Part shown: positions 1 through 6,353 of the stretch, piece after piece
Position numbering within the stretch: the first letter of the stretch is position 1
Layout of the letters: each line of letters starts with the position of its first letter
Notes under the pieces: generated by a model
What the model was told of the DNA's origin: nothing
What the model saw: the letters and a program-made list of their open reading frames with translations, nothing else
The model's database searches: none
Position numbers and translations under genes: made by a program
Assembly (NCBI GenBank): GCA_035502515.1
Contig: DATJUH010000195.1
Coordinates: 1-13,226, forward strand
DNA length: 13,226 nucleotides
Direction: 5' to 3'
DNA from: Fen-671 sp035502515
Lineage (GTDB): Bacteria; Actinomycetota; Acidimicrobiia; Acidimicrobiales; Palsa-688

Positions 1-508
1 GCTACGTAGACGAGGAAGTCTGGGCTTCGGTGAGATTGGCCTATGTGGAACAGGCTGATGGCATTTTGCCCGTCGGTGTCGTGCGAGTCCAAAACCCGGA
101 TATCACACCGGTAATCGTCTCTGTTTCCTCGCGGTCGCCCCGCCTTCGCTTTGGACATCAGCACCATTTCCGTCGGTGCCGGAGGCCCTTGTCCGTTCGT
201 TCTCCGAGGGTGAGGCGGCGCCCTCGGCCGCCCCGGGGGACACTCCTCGGGGCCGTCACCGGTGGCGCGGTCGGCGTTTGGGAGTTTCCTGTTGGCCGTC
301 CAGACCGGTTGCGCATAGTACGGGTGCGCCTCGACCAGGTCGGGCCCCGCAGCAAGGTCTTCTCCTGGGCCCTCCACAAAGCGCCGGCGACAGAGGCCAA
401 AACGGCCCAGGCCGAAGTTCCCCGCCGGCTCGTCCTGGCCGAGTAAGTGCGGCCCGGCTGCCGGCCACATTGACGGCGTCGACGCCGGCCGTCGACGGGC
501 GCGTTATC
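1..508. other. Left-edge stretch with no supportable gene
   Basis: A plus-strand frame is open from the window edge to about 446. Its first 45 or so codons lack the strong third-position G/C bias of the real genes here, and its product turns into arginine/proline-rich filler that I do not recognise. The opposite strand also gives only short arginine-rich frames. The first 150 bases look less GC-rich than the rest. A perfect 12-bp palindrome, GGCGTCGACGCC, lies at 475-486, just upstream of the first gene. The stretch could hold the far end of an upstream gene that has decayed, but I cannot support that. Confidence 0.4.
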
Positions 509-1129
509 ATGACCCGCCTTATGACCACGACACCGATCGGTAGCGTCCCCGGAGTACCGGCCACCTTCCGTTGGCTGGGCGATCCGCTGTCAGCGAGCCT
601 CGAAGCCGGTGCGCTCACGATCAAAGCCGGGCCCCGCTCAGATTGGTTCATCGACCCGGGCTCAGGCCAGACCACTCTCAACGCTCCTGCTTTGGTCGGC
701 GAACTGACGGGCAATTTCACTCTGTCGGCCCGGGTCGAGGCCGCTCATCAGTCCACCTTCGATGCCGGCGCCCTGGTGGTCTGGCAGGGCCCCTCCACGT
801 GGGCGAAACTGGCCTTCGAGTTCTCACCGGCCGGAGAGGCCATGGTCGTTTCGGTCGTGACGCGCGGAGACTCGGACGACTGCAACTCCATGGTCGTGAC
901 CGCCCGTGAGATCTGGTTGCGGGTGGCCTACCTCGGCGGGGCGCATGCCTTCCACGCCTCGAGCGATGGGCACGAATGGCAACTGGTACGCCACTTCCGC
1001 CTGTCGAGCGCGGCGACCTCCGAAGTCGGGTTCGAGGCTCAGTCGCCAGTAGGTGAGGGGTGCGAGGCCCGCTTTTCGCACATAGAGCACACCGGGCGGA
1101 CTTTGGCCGACCTGCGCAACGGCGAGTGA
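509..1129 (+). CDS. DUF1349 family protein (concanavalin-like beta-sandwich)
   Basis: The predicted 206-residue protein matches the DUF1349 pattern, a concanavalin A-like beta-sandwich once annotated as 'regulation of enolase 1'. Features seen are FRWLGDP near residues 20-26, a DWFIDPGSG turn around 45-53, the paired strands GNFTLSARVEA (69-79) and DAGALVVWQGPSTWAKLAFEF (85-105), and IWLRVAY...SSDGHEWQLV (135-160). There is no signal peptide or membrane segment, so it should be cytosolic. The molecular role of the family is not firmly established; carbohydrate or small-ligand binding is often suggested because of the fold. The frame is open upstream to 176, but that extension is low-complexity and unlike the family. 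ATG 509 and ATG 521 are both possible. Neither has a Shine-Dalgarno site, so translation may be leaderless or nearly so. It is convergent with the HAD gene. Confidence 0.8.
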   Translation: MTRLMTTTPIGSVPGVPATFRWLGDPLSASLEAGALTIKAGPRSDWFIDPGSGQTTLNAPALVGELTGNFTLSARVEAAHQSTFDAGALVVWQGPSTWAKLAFEFSPAGEAMVVSVVTRGDSDDCNSMVVTAREIWLRVAYLGGAHAFHASSDGHEWQLVRHFRLSSAATSEVGFEAQSPVGEGCEARFSHIEHTGRTLADLRNGE

Positions 1130-1205
1130 CGAGGAGAGGGCGGGATGCTCTGCCTTCTTCACGCTCCGCCGAGCATTTTCGTGTCCCGCCGTCGGCTCGT
1201 CTTGG

Positions 1206-1913
1206 CTACCGAGTCGGCCTGACGCCAACCTCCTCCAGGTGGCCCAGCAGGGCGGCCGGGTCGGAGTAAACGCGATAGGCGCCGGCCGCCTGCAACTCCT
1301 CGGCCCCGTACCCCCCCGATAGCAACCCGATGCCAAGGGCGCGCGCCCGTTGGGCGGCCAGCAGGTCCCAGACGCTGTCCCCGACCACGAACGAGTTGGC
1401 CGGTTCGACCCCCAGCCTCTCTGCCGCGGCCAGGAACAGGTCAGGGTCCGGCTTGGCCCGCTCGACAACATCGCGAGTCACCACGGGCACATCGTGAGGG
1501 AGGTCGAGCAGGGCGAGAGCGACATCGGCCACGCTGTGCGCCCCGCTGGTGGCTATGGCGAACGGAACCCGATTAGCGGCCAACACACCCAACAACTCAC
1601 GGGCGCCCGGCAGTGGCACGACGCTCTCAGCTCGCTCCAGGTAACTTTCCTGGTGCAACGACGTGAGCCTGGCCAGTGTGGGCTGGTCCAAGGTCAGTCC
1701 CGTTTCCCGCTGCAGTGCGCTCAGAAAAAGCCCGCCACTCATACCGATACGGCGGTGGATACGCCAAACCGACAGGGAGATCCCGCACAGGGTAAGCGCC
1801 TCGTTCCAGGCCGCCACGTGCTGGTAGACAGAATCCACCAGTGTGCCGTCAAGGTCGAACAGGAACGCCGGTGGCGGAGCCCTGAACCGCCGGGTCGCCT
1901 CCGCTGCTGACAT
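1206..1913 (-). CDS. HAD-superfamily phosphatase (phosphoglycolate phosphatase / beta-phosphoglucomutase-like)
   Basis: This 235-residue protein carries all four haloacid dehalogenase motifs. Counting from ATG 1913 they are: motif I FLFDLDGTLVDS with nucleophile D20 and acid/base D22; motif II in IATSGAH (about 120-126); motif III lysine K154 in ERAKPDP; and motif IV GDSVWD with D179 and D183 for magnesium. An alpha-helical C1 cap lies between motifs I and II (about 27-100), as in small-molecule phosphatases and phosphomutases. It should be a cytosolic Mg-dependent enzyme acting on a small phosphorylated metabolite; the substrate cannot be told from sequence. A GTG at 1943 would add ten residues but has no ribosome site. 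ATG 1913 has a weak AGGG about 8 nt upstream. It begins 40 bases after the DUF1275 stop, so the two are probably co-transcribed. Confidence 0.88.
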   Translation of the reverse strand: MSAAEATRRFRAPPPAFLFDLDGTLVDSVYQHVAAWNEALTLCGISLSVWRIHRRIGMSGGLFLSALQRETGLTLDQPTLARLTSLHQESYLERAESVVPLPGARELLGVLAANRVPFAIATSGAHSVADVALALLDLPHDVPVVTRDVVERAKPDPDLFLAAAERLGVEPANSFVVGDSVWDLLAAQRARALGIGLLSGGYGAEELQAAGAYRVYSDPAALLGHLEEVGVRPTR

Positions 1914-1953
1914 GCCCGCAACCCTAGCGGGCGGCCCGGGCACATCTGGCCGG

Positions 1954-2688
1954 TTACGAGTTCCAGGCCGCCTTACGCCTCCCGGCGATGGCGGCCATCA
2001 TGCCGACCACGAGGAGCAGGCCGGCGGCCAGTCCGAGGGCGGCCGACGGGGACACGTGCAGGACCAAAAGAGCGCCTATTATCGCCCCGATCAGCATCGT
2101 CAGTACAGCCAGTAGCCGGCGCACCACCACGCCGGGCTGCCTGGCTCTCACATCTGCGGCGATGCCGGTAAGGGCCATGGTCACCACGGTCGTCGTCAGG
2201 TCCGGTACGGCCAACCGGCGAGCAATCGAGTTCTGGAACCCCAACGCAATGGCCACAATGGCGGCAATCGCGTCCTTCGTCGGCGAATTGAACGGGGTGG
2301 TGGCGCTGACAGAAATAACTAGAGCAACGATGATAAAAACGACCTCGATGCCGACCGCATTGCGCAACATTGCCCCTCGGTCTGGCCCCAGCCGCTCCGC
2401 CCCCAAACCTCCGAATAATGCGCCCAACAAAAACCCGGTCAGGGCAAACAATGACGCGGCAAGGGAAAACCCGGGCGCGCCGGCGATGGCGAAGCCGACA
2501 AAGACGACATTTCCCGTCATATTGGCCACGAACACGCGTCCCAGAGAAAGGATGCTGACCGCGTCTATGACACCGGAAACTACGGTCAGGCCGAGCAGCA
2601 GGATGGGAAGAGGGCCGTGCTTGGGATCGGCGGCAAGGCCCTTCAGCAGAGCGGTCAGCCCCTGGGGGGCACTCGCCCGGTCGTGCAT
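1954..2688 (-). CDS. DUF1275 (YoaK-type) membrane protein
   Basis: A 244-residue polytopic membrane protein of the DUF1275/YoaK family. The two most typical family stretches are present: RVFVANMTGNVVFVG (51-65) after the first membrane segment, and ALGFQNSIARRL...TTTVVTMALTG (148-175). Hydrophobic segments lie near 27-49, 52-70, 74-96, 111-129, 138-155, 192-212 and 216-236, giving about six or seven helices. The family is widespread and its transported or sensed substrate is unknown. ATG 2688 is chosen because GAAAGGA sits just upstream at good spacing; the longer open frame to 2778 adds residues unlike the family. The leader contains a perfect inverted repeat (2712-2736). The gene follows the membrane protein at 2791 by about 100 bases and precedes the HAD gene. 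Confidence 0.9.
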   Translation of the reverse strand: MHDRASAPQGLTALLKGLAADPKHGPLPILLLGLTVVSGVIDAVSILSLGRVFVANMTGNVVFVGFAIAGAPGFSLAASLFALTGFLLGALFGGLGAERLGPDRGAMLRNAVGIEVVFIIVALVISVSATTPFNSPTKDAIAAIVAIALGFQNSIARRLAVPDLTTTVVTMALTGIAADVRARQPGVVVRRLLAVLTMLIGAIIGALLVLHVSPSAALGLAAGLLLVVGMMAAIAGRRKAAWNS

Positions 2689-2711
2689 AGCGTTCCTTTC
2701 GGCGCCCTTAT

Positions 2712-2736
2712 TGTTGGCCCAATTTCTCGGCCAACA
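2712..2736 (-). promoter_or_regulatory. Perfect 8-bp inverted repeat in the DUF1275 leader
   Basis: The arms TGTTGGCC (2712-2719) and GGCCAACA (2729-2736) are perfectly complementary, separated by nine bases. The element lies 24-48 bases upstream of ATG 2688 and just before its ribosome site. The size and symmetry fit a dimeric repressor operator, or an mRNA hairpin acting on translation. A Rho-independent terminator for the upstream gene is less likely, because no T-run follows on the minus strand (AATAAGGG follows). Confidence 0.45.
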
Positions 2737-2790
2737 GGTTGTCTCCGCTGATTGATGACGGTAGTACCGCCGTGGCAAAGACCGGGCCGG

Positions 2791-4566
2791 CTATAGCGAG
2801 TGGGTGAGGCGGCCGCCCACGCCGCCGATAACGTAGCCCGGGAACCGGGAGCGACCGACGCCAGGCGCCGGCTGTGGGTGCGCCGGTTTGGTACGGCGCA
2901 TTTTTGCGCCCGCTACCAATGTATAGATGCGTTGGTCTCCGACCAGGCCCCGGAAGTCCAGACCGCGTCCCAATGCCGTGGAGGTGCCGAGCGTGCAGCA
3001 CACGACCACCCGCAGCTGGGCTTTCCGGCGGGGCGCGAACGACGGGTCGAGGTAATAGAGGGCGTTGCGGTTGATCTCCACCCGCCGGTGGTGCCGGATT
3101 ATTTGGTCGGCGATGGCTGCCGCCTCGGGCATGGCATTCTGGCTGCCAATCTCCACAAAGACCGTTTTCACGTCGGGCGCCAAAGCCGGCCCGGCCACGG
3201 CGGACCACGAGCTGCGGGCCATGCGGGCCGACCCATCTGTCAGTGGCGTTACGGCGCCGGCAAAACCGGCACAGACGGCGGTAGCGACAACCACGCTCGC
3301 CACCGGGACCAGCAAGGGCCGGGCGCCCAGCTCGCCGTTCCTCCACGCTTCGGCCGCACCCTCGCCCGGCGCCGGCGCTGCCGCCGGCGCCACCGCCAGC
3401 CAGACGGCGACCCAGGCGGGAATAACCAAGGCTCCCGTCCACAGGACCAGGTATGGATAAAGAGGCCCGTAAACGAGCAAGATCGACCATCCTGCCCCCA
3501 AAATGGCCACGGCCGTGGCGGCCGACAGCGCCAGCGCCGGCAACTTCCGGTGGCGGGCGGCGAAAACCCCTACGGTGACGATGCCGGCCAGGTAGAGCAG
3601 GTACCACGGGTGGTCCCAGATCGAGTGGGCGACAAGCCATCGCGGGACGGCGTCGTGGTTGGCCACTCCCTCATCGAGCCGGAACGGGAACAGGCCGAAG
3701 AGCGTATCGGCGGCCCTCAGCGAGACCGCCAATGTCCGTACCGCGTGGTGAGTGGACAAGAAGCGGTACGCCTGCACGAGGTTGCCCGGGCGCGTCGACA
3801 ACTGCTGGACCAACGTCGGCAGCCAGAGCACGACCAGCAACGCCACCAGAGTGGCGACCCGCGAAGGCCAGTGAGCCGTCCCCCAACCCCAGCCCCTGGC
3901 CGTCGACGTGCGGGCGCGCCCGCCTGGCCGGTCCGCCCCCACCGTCGCGCGGGTCGCCACTCTCAAAAACGGGCTGGACACCACGAGCACCACTACCAGG
4001 ACCACTGTGCTCACGTCTGTCTGGCACAGGAAGGTGGCACAAACCGCGGCGGCGATGGTCGGTGGCCACGGGTCCCGGCTGACCGCTATATCCGCCACCA
4101 ACATCACGAGCAGTGCGGTTGGGAGGGCGATGGCGTACGGTGCCCAGATCGTCCCGAGCCGCTCCAACCCGAAAGACCACGCGTAGGCCACCAGCACCAG
4201 GGCGGCCCACCAGGCCGTGGCGCCGTGCCGGAGCCGGTAGGCGACCACGACTATGGCGACTGTCGCCAGCGCCTGGAGGAAATAGAACCCCAGTCCCGTG
4301 GCCACGGCCGACCCTCCCCCCAGCCAGCGGGCCACGCCGAGCACGAACAACCACAAAGGCCCGAGGTGGTGCCAGCCGTAACGGTCGTACACGCCGAGAA
4401 GGTTGTGGCCGGCCAGGGTGCTGCGGGCCTCGATGTCGATCAGCGCCTGGTCGCCCCACAACCAGATCCGCGAACGGTCCGACCAGTCCTTGACGGCGCC
4501 CACAGCCACGGGCGTGACGGCAATGGCGGCCGGGAGCGCGACTTCGATGAGCCTTCGTCTCGCCAA
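2791..4566 (-). CDS. Large polytopic membrane protein, GT-C glycosyltransferase-like
   Basis: The predicted protein has 591 residues. It starts with a positively charged end (MARRRLIEV) and a first membrane segment (7-25), followed by a probable extracytoplasmic loop with WGDQALIDIEA (37-47) and GVYDRYGWHHLGPLW (58-72). This layout resembles actinobacterial GT-C/PMT-type membrane glycosyltransferases, where early acidic residues bind the donor or metal. Further hydrophobic segments lie near 88-110, 118-134, 142-161, 170-199, 237-254, 318-336, 342-365, 368-393 and 417-438. A soluble tail of about 150 residues follows (440-591), with VFVEIGSQNAMPEAAAIADQ, probably outside the membrane. TTG 4566 is chosen because GGGAG lies 7 nt upstream and it puts the basic end directly before helix 1. 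The frame is open to 4719, but that extension is low-complexity. The substrate is unknown, and assignment to GT-C rests on topology and loop pattern only. Confidence 0.72.
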   Translation of the reverse strand: MARRRLIEVALPAAIAVTPVAVGAVKDWSDRSRIWLWGDQALIDIEARSTLAGHNLLGVYDRYGWHHLGPLWLFVLGVARWLGGGSAVATGLGFYFLQALATVAIVVVAYRLRHGATAWWAALVLVAYAWSFGLERLGTIWAPYAIALPTALLVMLVADIAVSRDPWPPTIAAAVCATFLCQTDVSTVVLVVVLVVSSPFLRVATRATVGADRPGGRARTSTARGWGWGTAHWPSRVATLVALLVVLWLPTLVQQLSTRPGNLVQAYRFLSTHHAVRTLAVSLRAADTLFGLFPFRLDEGVANHDAVPRWLVAHSIWDHPWYLLYLAGIVTVGVFAARHRKLPALALSAATAVAILGAGWSILLVYGPLYPYLVLWTGALVIPAWVAVWLAVAPAAAPAPGEGAAEAWRNGELGARPLLVPVASVVVATAVCAGFAGAVTPLTDGSARMARSSWSAVAGPALAPDVKTVFVEIGSQNAMPEAAAIADQIIRHHRRVEINRNALYYLDPSFAPRRKAQLRVVVCCTLGTSTALGRGLDFRGLVGDQRIYTLVAGAKMRRTKPAHPQPAPGVGRSRFPGYVIGGVGGRLTHSL

Positions 4567-4578
4567 AGAACCACTCCC
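4564..4578 (-). promoter_or_regulatory. Ribosome site that decides the TTG start of the membrane protein
   Basis: On the minus strand GGGAG (4574-4578) is followed by 7 bases and TTG (4564-4566). This is the only good Shine-Dalgarno site in the N-terminal part of the frame, and it gives a proper signal-anchor N-terminus. Confidence 0.55.
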
Positions 4579-4637
4579 AGGTTGAGCCGATGCAGAGGCT
4601 CGCGAGGCGGTCCGGCTCGAAGCCCGAGGGTCTGGAC

Positions 4638-4667
4638 AAGCTACCGTGCTGGGACTGCGTACGTCAG
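4638..4667 (-). promoter_or_regulatory. Possible promoter for the membrane protein gene
   Basis: Reading the minus strand, CTGACG (4662-4667) and TAGCTT (4638-4643) are 18 bases apart and resemble -35 and -10 hexamers. Transcription would start near 4631, giving a leader of about 65 bases before TTG 4566. Both boxes are imperfect, so this is tentative. Confidence 0.25.
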
Positions 4668-4800
4668 TTCGGGTAATGTTCAACCAGGGTAGGTCATAGC
4701 GGGGTGGGCTTCGAAGCAATCAGCGACCCGCCGGCCAGCCGGCCTGCATCCAGATCTCGACGGGGCATGTTTATGCTGCAGGGACGATCACCCCGAGGAA

Positions 4801-4815
4801 AAGGAGACGGCACTG
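4801..4815 (+). promoter_or_regulatory. Strong Shine-Dalgarno with a CTG start codon
   Basis: AAGGAG (4801-4806) is followed by 6 bases and CTG (4813-4815), in frame with the lipoprotein. The frame is closed by TAG at 4690, and no ATG, GTG or TTG occurs in frame between that stop and ATG 4885. ATG 4885 has no ribosome site. A weak -10-like TATGCT (4772-4777) lies upstream without a clear -35. Confidence 0.6.
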
Positions 4816-6072
4816 AGCGACAACGAACGAGCCGCTTCGCGGCACGAGCAGCCCAGGTGGCCGGCGCGCCACGCGGCGCGCCTCATGGCAGGAGCGGCCG
4901 TAGCCGGCATATTGTCCCTGGCTCTGGCCGCGTGCGGCAATTCGGCGTCTCACGCTATTGACCTGTCAACCTCGTCGGGGGCCGTCGGGACGGTAGTCGA
5001 CGTCAGTGGGCACGCCGGGTCGGGGTGCGTCATGGACAAGAACTGGTTCGGTTTCGACTTCGGCCGCTACGGCCAGGTGGGCAAGGGGCCCACGACCCAG
5101 ATGGCGGCGCCGGTTGTAGTCTCCAACGGCTCGTGGTCGGCCAGCTTTGCCATCCCGTCGTACCTGGGCACGTTGTCGAAAACGGACAGTGGCGCTCCCA
5201 TCACGCCCGGCAAGTACGAGTTCTCGGCGTCCTCTTGCCGCGGCAACACACGTGCCACCGCCTCTTTCAATGTCACCTCCGTCACGCCGTCCACGAAGGC
5301 GTCTGATTACGTGGGCATCGCCGCCACCGTCGACGGGCAGGGCTACTGGCTGGTACAGGCTGATGGCGCCGTGACGGCGTTCGGCGACGCCCACTCGTAC
5401 GGCTCGGTAGCTACCACTGAAGCGGCCACCTCGAAGATCGTCGGGATCGCCCGCACTTATGACGGCCACGGCTACTGGCTGCTGGCCTCGGACGGCCACG
5501 TCTTTACCTTCGGCGACGCCCACGACTACGGGTCGGCCCCGGACAACGCGGCCACCCAAGGGCCCGTCACCAGCCTGGCCGTCAGCCCGGACGGCAAGGG
5601 CTACTGGATCTTGACCGCCGGCGGGCACGTCTACGGTTTCGGCAACGCCCACTCCGACGGCAACCCGACCCCGGCAGAAGCCCCCTACGACGCCATCGGG
5701 ACCCGTCCCGCCGGCGGCTACGTGGTGGCGGCGGCCAACGATGCGGCCACCTACTTCTTCCCCGGCAACGCCGCCGGGCTCGGCGGCGGGCCGGGCACGG
5801 CGCTGGCGGCCACGCTGGTCGGGATGGCCATCTCGCCTGACGGCAACGGGACATGGCAGGTCGGGCTGGACGGTGGCATCGTCACCACCGGTCAAGCCTC
5901 GCCCACCGACGCTCCGTACTACGGCTCCATACCGGGCGAAAACGAGCAACTGAAGGCGCCCGTGACCGCCATCGCCGGGAGCCCTGACGGCCACGGCTAC
6001 TGGCTGTTGGACTCCAACGGGACGGTTTACGTGTTCGGGGACGCCCATTTCTTCGGGTCCGGCAAAGGCTAA
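4813..6072 (+). CDS. Lipoprotein with Ig-like domain and six propeller-type repeats
   Basis: This 419-residue protein is predicted to be exported and lipid-anchored. From the CTG start, a basic N-region (SDNERAASRHEQPRWPARHAAR) precedes a hydrophobic core and the lipobox LAAC, with C41 as the lipidated cysteine. Residues from about 48 to 160 look like an Ig-like beta domain with two cysteines (GSGC and ASSC) that could form a disulfide. The rest is repeats beginning YVGIAATVDGQGYWL, IVGIARTYDGHGYWL, VTSLAVSPDGKGYWI, a degenerate YDAIGTRPAGGYVV, LVGMAISPDGNGTWQ and VTAIAGSPDGHGYWL. Most end in FGdAH..GS. Six repeats of 35-48 residues suggest a six-bladed beta-propeller outside the membrane, for binding rather than catalysis. 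The repeat type is typical of Acidimicrobiia; its ligand is unknown. Starting at ATG 4885 would leave a very short N-region and no ribosome site. It is divergent from the membrane protein gene. Confidence 0.85.
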   Translation: MSDNERAASRHEQPRWPARHAARLMAGAAVAGILSLALAACGNSASHAIDLSTSSGAVGTVVDVSGHAGSGCVMDKNWFGFDFGRYGQVGKGPTTQMAAPVVVSNGSWSASFAIPSYLGTLSKTDSGAPITPGKYEFSASSCRGNTRATASFNVTSVTPSTKASDYVGIAATVDGQGYWLVQADGAVTAFGDAHSYGSVATTEAATSKIVGIARTYDGHGYWLLASDGHVFTFGDAHDYGSAPDNAATQGPVTSLAVSPDGKGYWILTAGGHVYGFGNAHSDGNPTPAEAPYDAIGTRPAGGYVVAAANDAATYFFPGNAAGLGGGPGTALAATLVGMAISPDGNGTWQVGLDGGIVTTGQASPTDAPYYGSIPGENEQLKAPVTAIAGSPDGHGYWLLDSNGTVYVFGDAHFFGSGKG

Positions 6073-6091
6073 AGGACGGCTAGGGGCCGCC

Positions 6092-6199
6092 GGCCGTCGC
6101 CAAGCCTCGCCGTACGGGCTACATAATCGGTGTAAAAGCGAGGTCGCGGCCGTCGCCAACCTGGCCGCCCGCACGGGTGACATGATCGCCGCGTAAAAG
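6092..6199. repeat. Imperfect tandem direct repeat, two copies about 56 bp apart
   Basis: Copy 1 begins at 6092 and copy 2 at 6148, both with GGCCGTCGCCAA. Both then share ACGGG, ACAT.ATCG and TAAAAG in the same order, with a few small gaps. The TAAAAG ends are at 6133-6138 and 6194-6199. The repeat is non-coding. Its function is not known to me. Confidence 0.5.
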
Positions 6200-6202
6200 T
6201 CC

Positions 6203-6237
6203 GCACAAGCGAGCGGTTTTAACCGGGAGCTTTGTGC
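6203..6237 (+). terminator. Compound hairpin, possible terminator of the lipoprotein gene
   Basis: Outer arms GCACAA (6203-6208) and TTGTGC (6232-6237) pair and extend by GC/GC across a one-base bulge. Inside is a second stem, CGGT/ACCG, around 6214-6225. ATTTATAG follows on the plus strand, which is only weakly T-rich. It lies about 130 bases after the lipoprotein stop, so it could instead be part of a non-coding RNA or a protein site. Confidence 0.3.
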
Positions 6238-6270
6238 ATTTATAGACGGCGGCGCCGCGCCAGTGGGTAC

Positions 6271-6293
6271 TTTTATCCGGAAACCGGGTAAAA
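6271..6293. promoter_or_regulatory. AT-flanked palindrome, operator-like
   Basis: Arms TTTTATCCGG (6271-6280) and CCGGGTAAAA (6284-6293) match in nine of ten positions around AAA. T-runs are on the 5' side and A-runs on the 3' side, the reverse of an intrinsic terminator, so a DNA-binding site is more likely. No gene start is close by on either strand. Confidence 0.35.
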
Positions 6294-6325
6294 CTGCTAA
6301 TGGTGCCGAAAATGCACCCAGAACC

Positions 6326-6353
6326 GCCGCCCACACCCAGCCGGAGGGGCGGC
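6326..6353 (-). terminator. Hairpin at the stop of the exported protein gene
   Basis: GCCGCCC (6326-6332) pairs with GGGCGGC (6347-6353); the latter overlaps the stop codon of the minus-strand gene. The loop is 14 bases. The sequence after it on the minus strand is only mildly T-rich (GGTTCTGGGTGCATTTTC), so termination is plausible but not certain. Confidence 0.3.

Larger units (their letters stand above)
6073..6352. other. Structured intergenic region between convergent genes
   Basis: No open frame here looks coding. The stretch holds an imperfect direct repeat (6092-6199), a compound hairpin (6203-6237), an AT-flanked palindrome (6271-6293) and a hairpin at the end of the minus-strand gene (6326-6353). 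The TAAAA/TTTTA runs stand out against the GC-rich surroundings. Confidence 0.6.

Noticed and set aside
30..446. Plus-strand open frame at the left edge
   Set aside because: Third-position G/C bias is weak and the product is arginine/proline-rich with no recognisable family. I cannot exclude that its first 40 codons are the remains of a gene.
1130..1205. Bidirectional terminator between the convergent DUF1349 and HAD genes
   Set aside because: ATGCTC and GAGCAT can pair across 20 bases, but the stem is short and there is no T-run on either strand.
2800..4692. Long open frame on the plus strand (630 codons)
   Set aside because: It mirrors the membrane protein on the minus strand. The product is arginine/histidine/glutamine-rich with no domains, while the minus-strand frame gives regular membrane helices.
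4861..4882. GGCGCGCC direct/inverted repeat as an operator
   Set aside because: It falls inside the predicted signal-peptide coding region if the CTG start is right, and is explained by alanine/arginine codons in GC-rich DNA.
6092..6199. CRISPR array
   Set aside because: Only two imperfect copies with internal gaps and no separate spacers; no cas gene nearby.
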